NCBI GenBank assembly: GCA_959347315.1
Contig: OY365809.1
Span: 1,014,148-1,078,147 of the forward strand
Origin: Bimastos eiseni
Taxonomy: Eukaryota; Annelida; Clitellata; Crassiclitellata; Lumbricidae
Direction of reading: 5' to 3'
Length of the DNA: 64,000 bases
The position numbers and the translations under genes were made by a program. Of the stretch, positions 45,338 to 56,939 are shown in pieces. Each line of letters opens with the position of its first letter. Positions within the stretch are counted from its first letter, which is position 1. The notes beneath the pieces are model-generated. The model had not been told where the DNA came from and did not search any database. It saw only the letters and a list, made by a program, of their open reading frames with translations.

Positions 45338-46375
45338 CTATATACATAATCAGATACGATACGATATAACCTCTTTGCTTTAATTATTGCCTTGGTATGC
45401 TGTTCAACAAAACATTCGTTTATCATTATTCAATTCATTAATTCATTTACTCTTATTAATATTTATGTTCCCCTCTAACTAAAGAAATCAACTCGAGGCA
45501 CTCACATGCAGCATAACCACAGCGATATAAATCAGTCTTAAACAATTTGAAAACATTTGAGGACAAATATCATAAAATGAGGACATTTTGATTATATGTG
45601 TCTTGTGAAATACCAAAAACAAAGAATTGTTCTTGTCGAACGAAACTTTCGGTTGCTGAGCAATGCTGACGTATATCTGTTGGAAGTTGGAACTCTATTT
45701 CGGTTTCTGTGCGTTGTGCTCAATCGCATGTGTCATTTCGTGCTCAACTGAACACGTAGGTATGGGATGAGTACTGTTGAAGCGTTTGATGAGTAATTCG
45801 TTACGATACCATGCCTTCGTCATCCATTTGTGTACATAGCTAAGCCTAGTTGATCTTACACGGTGGGTGTCGCAGAAATGTGATTGTCTGCAGGCACAAT
45901 AGCCCGCTTTTGTTTGTATTGTTCTCTTTGAACTGCCTCTTGGCTGTCTGGTTTGAGGAGACGCGATGTTTGCTGACGCACTTTAGGACACTAGGGCACC
46001 AGCGCGCTCATACCAGCTGTATTGGAATACTCTGCAGAAGGCCCAATAAAAATGTTTTAAAGTAGAGCGCAAACGTTTTTCAACGAATCCATATTTAGCT
46101 TAGCATCGCACAAGGACTAGTAACCAATCAACACAGAGCAATATAGAACATGACCGTGTTTTTACCAATAAAAATCGAGTAACTATTTCAGCCGCCGGAA
46201 ACGATTACGTCATTGAGATGTGGGATGCGATTGAAGTGTGGGATGTAGGTAAAACAGTTCTAAGCACAGTTCGTCCGAAATATTCACATTTTCAATTGCT
46301 GTCTGTCAATCGGTTACCTTCTTAGGTAAAAGTGAAGATCATCGCACAGAAGTTAAGTCTACTTTTTGGGCCGTT
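45338..46375. other. 5' flank of the taperin/phostensin-like gene
   Basis: No coding frame. It should contain promoter and 5' UTR. Nothing specific was identified. Confidence 0.35.
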
Positions 46376-48975
46376 ATGCTGGCCAACAATACGAACGATT
46401 CGATCCCGGCATGGAAGGTGCCCCTACTCGAGCGCCGTCGACAGCAGGCGGAGTTCGAGAGGCAGTCCGTAGCAGACGACTCGGCCCGTCTGGCCCAAAT
46501 GCCTGCTTGGAAACGGGAAGTGTATCTGAAGAAACGTATGCAGAAAAATGATGACGCTGGGGCTACGCTCTCGTCGGATAATGCTGGCATTCGTGCTGCG
46601 GAATTGGCGAGAAAACCGGCGTTTCGAAATCCAAGGGGTAAGTCAACAAACGAGTCGATCCCCAATAAGGGGCACTCTCGGACACGTGATTCTTCGGAAC
46701 CTGAGCTGACTTCGGACAGTGAACTTTCGGACTCAGAGCGTCTGCTCCCAATCCAGCGAAATCCAATTTTGCAGTCGGATCTTCAGAGGCGACCCCCAAC
46801 TGTACAAAATCACGCCACCAGCAGCAGCAGACATGGAGATCAGTCTTTAAAAGGGGAAAGAGAGTTTCCGGTTGTCTGCAATGGATGTTCGACATCGGGA
46901 GAAAGCGATCGCTCCCGGCCGTTGAGTAGAAAACAAGATGCCAGGAACCGGGAGCTCAATGAGCAGGAGGAAGTTACGTATGGCAGAGGGTTTGTCAATA
47001 AACTACTCGGCAGGTTTAGGGAATTATCGGAAAATAATCATGCCAAAATAAGCACCTCCAGCGTTCCCAAGCGATACCGCAGTTCCGATAACCTTCTAAA
47101 TGACTCTATGTATGATGAGGGGCGTGCTAAGAACCCGTCGCCTGCAAGTAGCTTAAAGTATGCCAAAGGAAAGGCGCAGAGCATGGAAAACCTCACGACC
47201 TGGAACGCTGATGAGAAATCTGACAGCTTATCGCACAGAGGAAGGCCGCTCAGCGTAACAAACGGGTTTTCGATGTCAACAACTCCAAGCAATATCCATA
47301 GCAGCGAGCAAACTGGGAAGAGGACATTGACAGTGAGTCTGGTGTCAAAGAGCAAGGAATCAGCAGATGTGTATAAAAGTAGGGAACCAGCGAAGAGCAG
47401 AGAACCAGTAGATGTGTCTAGGAGTATGGAACCAACCGATGTGTCTAAAAGCAGAGATCCAGTGAAGAGCAGGGCACCAGCGGATGTGTATAGGAACAGG
47501 GAACCAGCAGATATGTTTAAGAGCAGAGAACAAGCGGATGCGTCTAAGAGGAGGGAACCGGTTGATGTGTCTAGGAGCAGAGGACCAGTGGATGTGTCTA
47601 GGAGCAGAGGACCAGTAGATGTGTCTAGGAGCAGGGAACCAGCTGATGTGTCTAGGAACGGAGGACCAGCGGATGATCGTGTTAAGGGAAGCGTAGTACA
47701 TCTGACTTCTCCCTCAGAAGTTGTGTGCGAGACTTCTCCGCGTCCGGAGGATGAACTTCCAAGAAGCAACATTGTTCTCCTGACCCGGACTGTCTTTGAA
47801 AGCATCGGGACTTCTCCGCCAATCGACATGTCGTTGTCAAGAAAGAGATCAACCCTGCCCATGACTTCAAAGTCGGACGACCCCAGAGTGGATCGAACCC
47901 GGACATATACGTGGGAACCGGAAACCCTACCCGACTCCCCGGATGGTCATTTCTCGAGCAGGATCAACTCGAACACGCTTATGAGCAATGGCCCACGAGC
48001 TCCGAGCACCGTCGCAGATCTACGGCCTTCCGATATCAGAACTGCATCTTTGGATAGAAAGTCTCGTGGATTCGAGGCGAATATCGTGACCAAGACTTCA
48101 GAGCGTGATTTCATCCGAGATAATACGACTTCTTTTAATTCAGAAAAATCCTCCAGTTCCAAAAACGTGCCAGGAAGTCGTGAGTCTGCGGTGGACTCCT
48201 CCCCAAGCCCAGTTGAACAGTCCGTTCCTATATTCTCCGGGAGCTACGAGAAGTCGACAGAGAAAAGTCGCAATGGTCTCATCTCTTCGCAAGTCGTTCA
48301 AATGCAGAGTCGCAATGGTGAGTCGCTTGACTCCGTTTTCGTCGACTTCCCTCCGAAAACTGAAACTCCCAGGCAACATCTGATTCTCGATCTGAAAGAC
48401 CTCCCGATCTTGGCACAGGCCCCTGTTCAACGGCCTGACCGGAGCTCTGCGGAAAAGCAGTCGAGCGTCGACGGCAAGAACAGGAAGAAAGGCCCGGGCT
48501 CGTTGCTCATCCGACCGGCGTCGAATCTGCTCGCTTCGTCAACAAAAGTCGAGTATCTGAATCTGACTAAGTACAACGATGTCAAAACCGGCGATTTTGC
48601 GCCACCAAACAAGCGCCCTCTGTACTATGATGACGATGACACTGATTACAGCGTTCCTGTCACGAACCTTGACAGCGTCATGGGCGATGATGATGCTCGG
48701 TTCTCCCCGAAGGAGGGCGATCCCAGCGTCTATAAGAGTCACACGCCTACATTCGAGTTCGAGGGTGCCGGAGTGCGGTTTGGGAGGTCACTGCTGGTGA
48801 AATCGAAGGACACCAAAAAGGTACGACTACTGCATCTATTGCTGGTGAATCCTGGGTTCAAATCCTGTTTGAAAGAGATATCCAAGACCTTCTGTTCCTA
48901 GAGTTCCTCTAGAATCCTCACCTGTTATTTGCATACATCAATTGTATGCCTTGCTAATTATTTGCGTAAATCACC

Positions 48976-49010
<35 letters not shown>

Positions 49011-52000
49011 GTCCACACTCTACAGAACATTCATTGTTTAGACAATTCTGCTTGGTCAAACTTCAGTTAGTGACTTCTACTTTTGTCTTTTCCTGAGTAT
49101 TACTTCCTAACTGGTACAATAATAATGATAACAATAATTATTATTATTATTATGATAGTGATAATAATGATGATGATATAACAATAATTTTCTTTTAATT
49201 TGAAGCTGAGAAACCCCAGTATGACTACATATGCTGTGGTGAACTTTGTGTGTCTATTGATGGTTGGTGTCACATAGAGACTTATGTAATGTAATGACTT
49301 CATCTGATTAATTATTGATTAACTGCTGTGCTTTGTATACTGACCAATGTCACTATGGTGTTAAGTTGTATGGTGTTATGATCTCTCTTTGGTGTTAAAT
49401 TGTACGGCGTCACTATGATCATTTTTATATGAATTGATTTTTCTGTACATAATCAAGTATTTATAGAGTGCCACTCTAAGTCAGAGGTGCTCCCAACAAA
49501 GGCGGTTTTCAGGTGCTTACAGAACTGATGAGGGGTTATGGACGAATAATTGGTCCTAAGTTAAGGTGGGCATTAGTTTGCATGGCAAGGATTTTATGGG
49601 ACAGAAGTAAATCTTATTCTGAATTGTATTGACAGTCAGTGCAACCAACAATAGTGGGTTTACATTTTTGGTTAAAAAGTTTGCACTTGTGGCTAGGATT
49701 TTTTCCATAGCTTTAAGTCCGTTTTGCCTGACTGAGCAGTTTCATTATCTGAGGCTTCAGACTATAGAAGCCTTAAGGCCTATTGGTCTACTGCCAGTTT
49801 GGAAAGAACTTGGAAACACCCACTAACTGTCATGTGGCTGTAAACGACCCTACTGTTACATTGTAACCACTTTTGTAATCAGTAGCTACAAAATAAAATT
49901 GAGCAGAACAGACAGATTCGACAATGATGATGATGATGATGACATTAGATTATAGTTAGAAGTACCCTGCCAGATGACAGACTGCATCGTGGCTCACAGA
50001 CAAATTAGAATTGGCTACTTAGAAATTCTTGATGTAGGCATTTCCTTAAAGTTCGGAGTTATGGTCTGTCAGATTGCCCTTTTCGTACGATTCATGTACT
50101 TACATGGAACTGTGGATATAAAGTTCCTATCGTCCGTGATAGGCAGTACATATTCATTGGTGAGAGGGCGTAATGGGCGACTAATGGCGTTTTGTTGGCA
50201 GCGGGATCATGCAGGAGGGAACTCCATAAAGTTGTTTCATCCAGGGCAGGTGTAGTTTTAGGTAACCAGAAATAACCAGGGAGTAAACTGGCCTTGTTGG
50301 GCGTCAATCTTTTATAGACTATGATGCACAATTTGTAAAAAGACCTCTGCTGAACAGGAAGCTAGGCCAATATTTGAGCTAAGGAATTGTTCTGTCTGTC
50401 TGTCTGTCTGTCCGTTTGTCTGTCTGTTCATTTGTCTTTCTGTTGCTGTATGTCTTTCTGTCCGGCACCCTTCACCATTTCACCACAAGGCACCAGATAG
50501 ACTGAAAGAAAGACAAACGGATAGACAGACAGACAGAGGCGTTTGTTTGATGTGCGTGAGGACATATTTCTTGTTATTGGCCGTTGTTCAAATCCCGGTC
50601 GTGATGTTGGAGGTTGCAGAGGTCAAGTGACACATCAAATGGGGGAGGGATGGTGGATGGGGGTGGGCCAAGTGGGCTATCGTAAATAACTGCCCACCCC
50701 TCTGACTGCAGTTCAATTCTCGGCCTCCCAGCTGACGTTGCTCGACCCCTCCCAGAATTCTGACCTGACACCCAAACCGACTCTGCCGGGATATTACATT
50801 CCACAGATTTACATTTATTTTACAGCCATTTTGTTGGCTTGTGACAACATATTCAGGATTCTGATTAGTTTCTGTTTTACCACAAATACTGACAGTACTA
50901 GTATTGCTAACTAGTTACTACTTCCTAGTGTATACTGAGACACACAAAAAATCCATAAAATGTGTGCAAGCCAATTATGAAATGAGATTTTTTTAAAGTA
51001 TTCAATACTCAACTTGGTACTACTCACTCGTAATACTCGGTATTCGGCAGGAAATTGACACTTGGTTCATCCCTACTGGTGGAAATTCTAACCCACGCCC
51101 TCTCGGTTGAAAAGCCAGCATGTTGACCACTAGACTAGAGCAACTATGGCTCAGTCTCGATATTTTGCTTCAATTGGTCCCTTTCTGTGGAGTGCGATTT
51201 CTTCATCTGCTCACTCCACAGTTCTATCTGGCAGTCTCTCTTCCTCTTTCGCTTTTCTCAAAACCTGCTTCTTCTTGCAGGGTCTTGTGCCCTGGCAGCC
51301 CTCCTGAACAGTTTACTTTACAAGAGGCGCTTTACAAATGCTTAAATACAATACACTCGACTATTGTTCACCCAAGTGGAATAGAAAACACTGACGATCC
51401 TTTGTTTCTGTTATTGTCAGATGAGGATTCGATTTGATGATGCGGCGGAAAAGACTTTCGAGTATCCGTCTGAACAGTCGACGATCGAAGAATGGATCGA
51501 CGGAGAGGAAGACGAGGAGGAGGAACGGCGGATGGAACCGGGATCATCGCTCAAGCACACTCCAGGAATCGGATCAAGTGGTATTACCTCTGCTGGATTC
51601 TCAGTTACCACTAAAATACACAGTTCATGTTTTGGCTAGGTAATTACCATGCAGTTAAGCAGTATGGAGTTGGGTTAGCACTTGGTTGTGTACTACAATG
51701 TCAGTGGAAGGATGAGGGAGACGGCAAAGGAGATGACTTTTCATCTGGCTTTTTATGCAGAGTCTGAGAAAATGAAGTTGCTAACACTTCCTGCTAATTG
51801 CTTTGCTGAAGTGACTGCTCTTCTTCTATTTATGTAGAGCCCTAATCATCAACTTAAAGCATTGCTTCACTTTGAGTGCCTTGACTGGTCACATAGTATA
51901 AAAGAAGTAGTATGCCCAGTAGCAACAGGGTTAGCTTAATTTGTTGGTACAACCTCTGCTGTGCCATTGTCTAATGCAGTTGTATCAACTGAAAGTGTTC

Positions 52001-52655
52001 TTAAGCCAAGAAGCCACAACCTGGTCAAGATACCATCTAGGCTTTGAAATACTACAATATTATTGCAATAATAATAATGTCAATTTTAACAATAACATTT
52101 ATTGGAACATCAACAACAACAACAATAATAATAATTGCAATAATGACTGTAACATTAACTGACACAATGATAATGATGTATGATGGATGATGATGATGAC
52201 GACGACGATGATAATGATGGTGATGGTAATGGTATTGGTAATGATAATGAAATAACAATAATAACAATGATAAAAACAATAATTGTAATACTAATTACTA
52301 TAATCATAATAGCAAATATTGAAATACTACAATTAATATATAATATAAATGTCAGTAATAATAGTAACTCTTGATGACAAAAACAACAGTAAAACAACAT
52401 TGAGTGAAGCAATGATAATAATAATAATATAAGTAGGTTTAATGTGACCATTTTCTGCATCTTCTAGGTTCCCTGTCTTCGTACAAATCCCGTCTTCAGG
52501 TCGACTATGAAATCGGATTGGAAAGACCCAATGATGTCATTCGACCACAAGTGGCTCCCTCTAGTCCATCGTCAACAGATGTCGATGACACGACTCTTAT
52601 GTCAGATGACACTGCGACATGGTCGAACTCTGCGTCAAGTGATCTCCTCTTCTGA
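46376..52655 (+). CDS. TPRN/PPP1R18-like: taperin/phostensin-like PP1-interacting protein, 3 exons
   Basis: Exons 46376-48820 (815 codons), 51421-51580 and 52468-52655, with AG/GT borders and matching phases, giving about 930 aa. The N-terminus has the paired family motif: SIPAWKVPLLERRRQQAEFE, then QMPAWKREVYLKKR about 20 residues later. The C-terminal part has RIRFDD followed by TFEYPSEQS, then GSLSSYKSRLQVDYEIG in exon 3, all in the order seen in taperin and phostensin. RIRF, spanning the start of exon 2, fits the RVxF consensus for protein phosphatase 1 docking. Vertebrate relatives sit on actin-rich structures such as the stereocilia base. The middle is disordered, Ser-rich, and contains a 9-residue tandem repeat. 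Family assignment rests on motifs, so the exact orthologue (taperin or phostensin) is open. Confidence 0.85.
47350..47680 (+). repeat. 27-bp coding repeat in the taperin/phostensin-like gene
   Basis: About a dozen units encode variants of DVSRSRGPV (DVSKSRDPV, DVYRNREPA, DVSRSREPA). The last three full units are nearly identical in DNA, indicating recent expansion. The repeat makes a 274-codon open frame on the other strand, which is a shadow. Confidence 0.9.
49450..49640. mobile_element. TATAGAGTGCC-type SINE-like repeat
   Basis: AGTATTTATAGAGTGCCACT, CAGAGGTGCTCCCAAC and ATTTTATGGGACAGAAG follow the layout of the TATATAGCGC family, though diverged. Confidence 0.45.
50391..50537. repeat. 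large hairpin of CTGT and GACA repeats
   Basis: TGTCTGTCTGTCCGTTTGTC at about 50401-50420 is nearly complementary to GACAAACGGATAGACAGACA at about 50512-50531. Arms of about 27 nt enclose a loop of about 90 nt. Confidence 0.75.
51055..51160 (-). mobile_element. tRNA-Glu-like SINE relic
   Basis: The reverse complement has TCTAGTGGTCAACATGCTGG, CTTTTCAAC and GGGTTAGAATTTCC, laid out like the A box, anticodon arm and B box of a tRNA. It is too degraded to be a tRNA gene. Confidence 0.45.
51581..52467. repeat. intron 2 with an AAT/GAT microsatellite
   Basis: 52060-52430 is almost entirely imperfect AAT, AAC and GAT triplets. The open frames there are repeat products. Confidence 0.6.
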
Positions 52656-52794
52656 CGCGTGTCATGTGTTCTTGTTCCTGGTCTTGCAATGCCAAATGTT
52701 TGACAGTTTTCGCTCGTTTCGATTTTACAGCAGGGTCTTTCGAAGGGTCTTCTTTCGAATGGTTTTGTGAGTACCTTTGAACTGAGGATGGCGG

Positions 52795-52905
52795 GAAATA
52801 TCAAATACATTTGTATTGTATTGTAGCAGATACAAATGTATTGTGTTGTATCAAATACAGTTGTATTGTATTGTATGAAATACAGTTGTATTGTATTGTA
52901 TTGTT
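52795..52905. repeat. 25-bp minisatellite, 3' UTR region
   Basis: Four units of AATACAGTTGTATTG plus TATTGTATGA. Confidence 0.85.
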
Positions 52906-53879
52906 GGATTATGCAGGATTTAAGATTTTTTATCAATTAGTGCATGATGTTAAATTATGACAAGCCAAGACAGAATTTATTATTAGGTGCTTCTGAACCA
53001 CCACAAGCACAACCGAAATTCACAGATAAATTCCTTGTTAAATTCCTCATTAAAAACCTAGTCAAATTCCTAGTTAAACCCGCAACAGACCCAGCTCGGT
53101 GGAATGTTTGTTAATCCGGTTGTTTTAATTCCTCGGTTGTTTTCTATGCTTTAAATTTAATAGTATTCCAATGTGTCAATGGATATGGACTGCCATGTCT
53201 TACTGTGTCCAGTGGATCATTTAGCAAAGCCATGGCAAATCTGTTATCCATCCTTTTAGGGATTGGCAATGAATACCAACAAGAGTCAACACAGCTTCTT
53301 AAAGAGATATCCTCTGGTTTTCTTCTTTTGCCTCAACCTTTGGACTGTGCAAATGAGGAGTTTCTGTAATGGCACGTAAATAGAAAGCAATTGGTGTATC
53401 ATGCAATTCTTTATGAACTTGTATCGCTTTCGTGGGCAACGTATTTGATGATGGATAGTCACTGCACACTCCATGACCAATGTTTTCGCCTGTTATAGCT
53501 TCTTCGCTTGTGCACATGCGATATATGCATTACGCACTTGCGTACAGGATTGTACATATCTATTTTGTTGATGTACAAGTGCGTGATGTAGGACATGTCG
53601 TTTTGAACAAGTTTCTATTGAGACAGAGTAAAGCTTCTGAGGTCTGTACATACCATAGACATCTTTATGAATCACTTGGTGGGAGTGATATTAAGCACTG
53701 CAGTTTTATTTGGAGTTCATCTTTAACTGTAGTATCCACATCTAGGTCATGTTTCTATCAGAATTCATGTTTTAATAATGAATTGGTGCATTTAGGTTAG
53801 GAAGCACTGTTGATGAAGTTATTCTGCTTCACTATATATATTTCCAGTTAAGATTGCAGTTGGAATTACTGAAATGATA

Positions 53880-54185
53880 CCCAGAAACTTATGCATGAAA
53901 TAGTCTCTGGAGATATATTTATAACCTATAGTATCTAAAGATTTATGTATGAAATAGTCTCTGGAGATATATTTATACCTATAGTATCTAAAGATTTATG
54001 TATGAAATAGTCTCTGGAGTCTGTGTATTTGTTTACGAAATAGAACATGGAGATTTATATGTAAAAAGTATCTGGAGATTTATTTATGAAATGTTATCTG
54101 GAGATTTATGTATGAAATAATCTCTTGTAGATTTGTATCTGAAATAGTCTCTTGGAGACTTCATGTATGAAAATAATCTGTTGAT
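53880..54185. repeat. imperfect tandem repeat in the 3' flank
   Basis: Units with GAAATAGTCTCTGGAGA plus TTTATGTAT recur about ten times. The first two long units are 60-63 bp and nearly identical. Confidence 0.7.
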
Positions 54186-54547
54186 TTACGCACCTTTACA
54201 AAAATCTTTGCAGAGGAACCGTGGTGGTGACACCCTGTTCGAACATACAGTGCCTATGCTTTGATGAGATTAGTTTTGCAATGTTTGTGTTTCTCTGTAC
54301 ATAGTTGTTTATTTAAAAGTCTGTTTAAAGTTTGATGCCAAATACTTTATGTGTTCACAGAGATGAAGGCAATTTCATTTCGGTTGGCTGAATATTTATT
54401 TTTTGAACGTAGCAGCTTCTTCGTTGAGGTCTGTTCGACGATTCGAGAGTGATTTGAAAGAATTAGTGCAAAGAAAGATGACGTTCAAGAAGTATTTTAA
54501 GATGAATTCTTCTTTAGACTAAGTAATCTGGACTTAACTGCAATGGG

Positions 54548-54553
54548 AATAAA
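54548..54553 (+). terminator. candidate polyadenylation signal, taperin/phostensin-like gene
   Basis: AATAAA about 1.9 kb after the stop codon. Another lies at 55552-55557. Confidence 0.3.
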
Positions 54554-54844
54554 ATCTAAGTTTTAAAGTTATCAGTGTAGAACTGCAGTCTCCTGTCCAA
54601 AAGGATTCCAGTATCGTCCTTAAGATTGACTAGTCCTGCTCATGCTGATGATGGTTAAATTCGACTGATGTAATAACTGGTCATCATCTGTTCATACTGT
54701 ACTTGTAATCATGCTGCAGTTTGTCAGTTTGAGATTAAACGAAAATTATTATTATTATTACTTGTGTAAATTTGGTTTGTAATGCAATGTTGTTGGACGT
54801 AGTTTCGCCCAACATGGACAGAATAGTAGATCCATTGGAGTGGT

Positions 54845-55000
54845 CACATTGTACCATGTAGGGAGGAGGCTTTAATCCTCCTCCTCTTCTCCCTCTGAGA
54901 TGGTTAAAGTGTATGGATTTAGTGCAAGTCCTTTACTCGCAAATTGCTCAGCACCATCAATTGACACTCGGCGATTGCTCGGTCATAAATGAAGGGTCTT
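54845..55000 (+). mobile_element. SINE copy
   Basis: GGGAGGAGGCTTTAATCCTC, GTGCAAGTCCTTTACTCGCA and AATTGCTCAGCACC match the body of the SINE at 2715 and 30500. It ends in a TGAATG-type tail. Confidence 0.55.
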
Positions 55001-55569
55001 AATGAATGCGTAAAAATGATAATGATGATGATATTGATTTTGTTATTTAGGCTAATCACATGCCAGATGTTATACCAAGTCATGAAAATCGACTACCTAG
55101 AAATTTTTAATGAACTTACACTATTAATTTTTATGATGGCGAGAAGTGCCACGAGTGATACTGCGTTGGTGAACTTTGACAGCGACTCGGCCAATAACAC
55201 CTAAGAAGAGTTTCACTTGCAGCAGTGCTATGTTACTTTCTGATTGAAAATTACCAATTATGAAGAAGTTCTCAAGATATTGAGTTAAGTTACTAAGACA
55301 TGTGTCGAACTATACGTTGTGTTAACAGTGTAGGGGTTCTTTATCAATTTGTCGCTTCTTTCCGATCGTGGTGCTTCTATAAATTAGGAATGAATTTTCT
55401 GAAATGATTGCATTGTGTGTTGATTTTTTGATAGACTCGTTTTCAATGTTTCTATTTTTGCTAATTTATTAAATTATTATCTGTGACGCTAAACAGATTG
55501 AAGTGAATTGTTAACATTGCAAACAGTTTTAGACAGGAGATAATTCTGTAAAATAAAAGCAAAGTCACA

Positions 55570-55760
55570 TGACATGAGTTCATGTTATGATTGACAAGGT
55601 CATATTATTATGGGGTCGCATTGTTACTAGGTCATAACATGAGGATCATGTTGTGACGACATCATGTTAAGATATCATGTTATGATGAGGTCACATTGTT
55701 ACGAGGTCATAACATGACGACATCTGTTTTCAGGTTTCATTATAAAGCCATCTTAAAGCT
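55570..55760. repeat. CATGTTATGA/GGTCATAACATG tandem repeat
   Basis: Alternating units of ATCATGTTATGATGAGGTCA and TTGTTACGAGGTCATAACAT repeat about five times. Many contain TCATGTTATGA or TCATAACATGA, which are inverted to each other. Confidence 0.65.
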
Positions 55761-56939
55761 GGTATCCACCATGTTTTATCAGCCTGTCTTATAACAATGA
55801 ATGATACAAGGATGTCTCGGTGTACAAATTGTGTGTATATCTATAAATCTATTTAAATCACACACACACATATATATGTGTTGCATCTATTTAAACCATA
55901 TGTGTTGGTTCAATTTAGACTATGTTGAATTGTGATGATAACGTCTTCTATTTAAAAGGTTGCACTACATATCTGCATCGCTTGTTCGACTGCCAAGTCA
56001 TGAATATTAAATTATTTGCATTGCACAAACTGTTTTTGTTCTACTGTAAAACACAACTGCCTTTTTGGTAGAATAGAATACAACTGTGTTTAATATATGT
56101 CAACTGCATTTTATACAATACCAAACAATTGCTTTGATACAATACAGCTACAGAAGTGGTTCCAAACCTTTTTCAACTTAGGGCCATTTTTATTCAGTTG
56201 GAGGACATGATGGTTCACAAGGTTAAAATAATTATATAAAATTTTAACGGATTTTTATTTTAGAATAGAATAAAATTAGACATGGATAAATTCAGGTTTA
56301 GTAAAAATATCAACAAAAAATGATAATTTAGAATAGAAAATAATTATTCTATCAAATATTAATTTGTTCACGTATAGTTTATATATTTTTTATAGGTCGA
56401 GGGCCACTTTTGGCCCGCTGGCCACAGGTTGGGATTCGCTGAGCTACAGTGTCAATCTTTCACTTCCTTTACTTGCACTCTGGAGAGTTTTGTAGCACCA
56501 TTAGCATAAGACAGCATGAATCATTAACATGAAAGATTTAAACCTACTAAGAAGTCTCACCCTAGAATAGAGGGCACACACCCCAATCCTTCTCACAATT
56601 CCCTATAGGTGGTAGGAGAAGAATAACAAGGTTTTGGACAGGGAACTGCTCTAAGTTATTTAAAAGTTCAGCACCAGATACTTCAGCATTTTGCCATAGG
56701 TGACATTTGCACCTACATGATTGGCTCAACATATCACAGGTAATTATTGAACGATTCCATTCCATTGAGATTGTCACTCATTGTGACTCTAAATTTCATT
56801 ACATCAAATAAAAAGCTTATTCTGTCAAGGAATACATTTTCGAGATGCTGGACATGTTAAATTGGAATACCCAGAAACAAAATGGGAAAAAAACAGAGAT
56901 ACATATGTAGCATAAACATTCTCAAGATCGGCTCAATTT
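55761..56939. other. intergenic stretch between convergent genes
   Basis: A CA/TA run at 55858-55877 and a GCCACTTTTGGCCCGCTGGCCA segment near 56401-56425, typical of hAT- or Kolobok-type relics but not assignable. It contains the 3' UTR of LRRIQ3. Confidence 0.35.

Larger units (their letters stand above)
48821..51420. other. intron 1 of the taperin/phostensin-like gene
   Basis: It holds an ATT microsatellite (48971-49009), a second AAT/ATT tract (49118-49190), a TATAGAGTGCC-type repeat (49450-49640), a CTGT/GACA hairpin (50391-50537) and a tRNA-like SINE relic (51055-51160). The readthrough of exon 1 to the stop at 48901 would add a 26-residue alternative tail if the intron were retained. 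Confidence 0.55.

Noticed and set aside
47038..47862. 274-codon minus-strand frame
   Set aside because: Shadow of the 27-bp coding repeat in the taperin/phostensin-like gene on the plus strand.
53480..53800. 106-codon frame downstream of the taperin/phostensin-like gene
   Set aside because: Lies in the expected 3' UTR, with no domain and no continuation.
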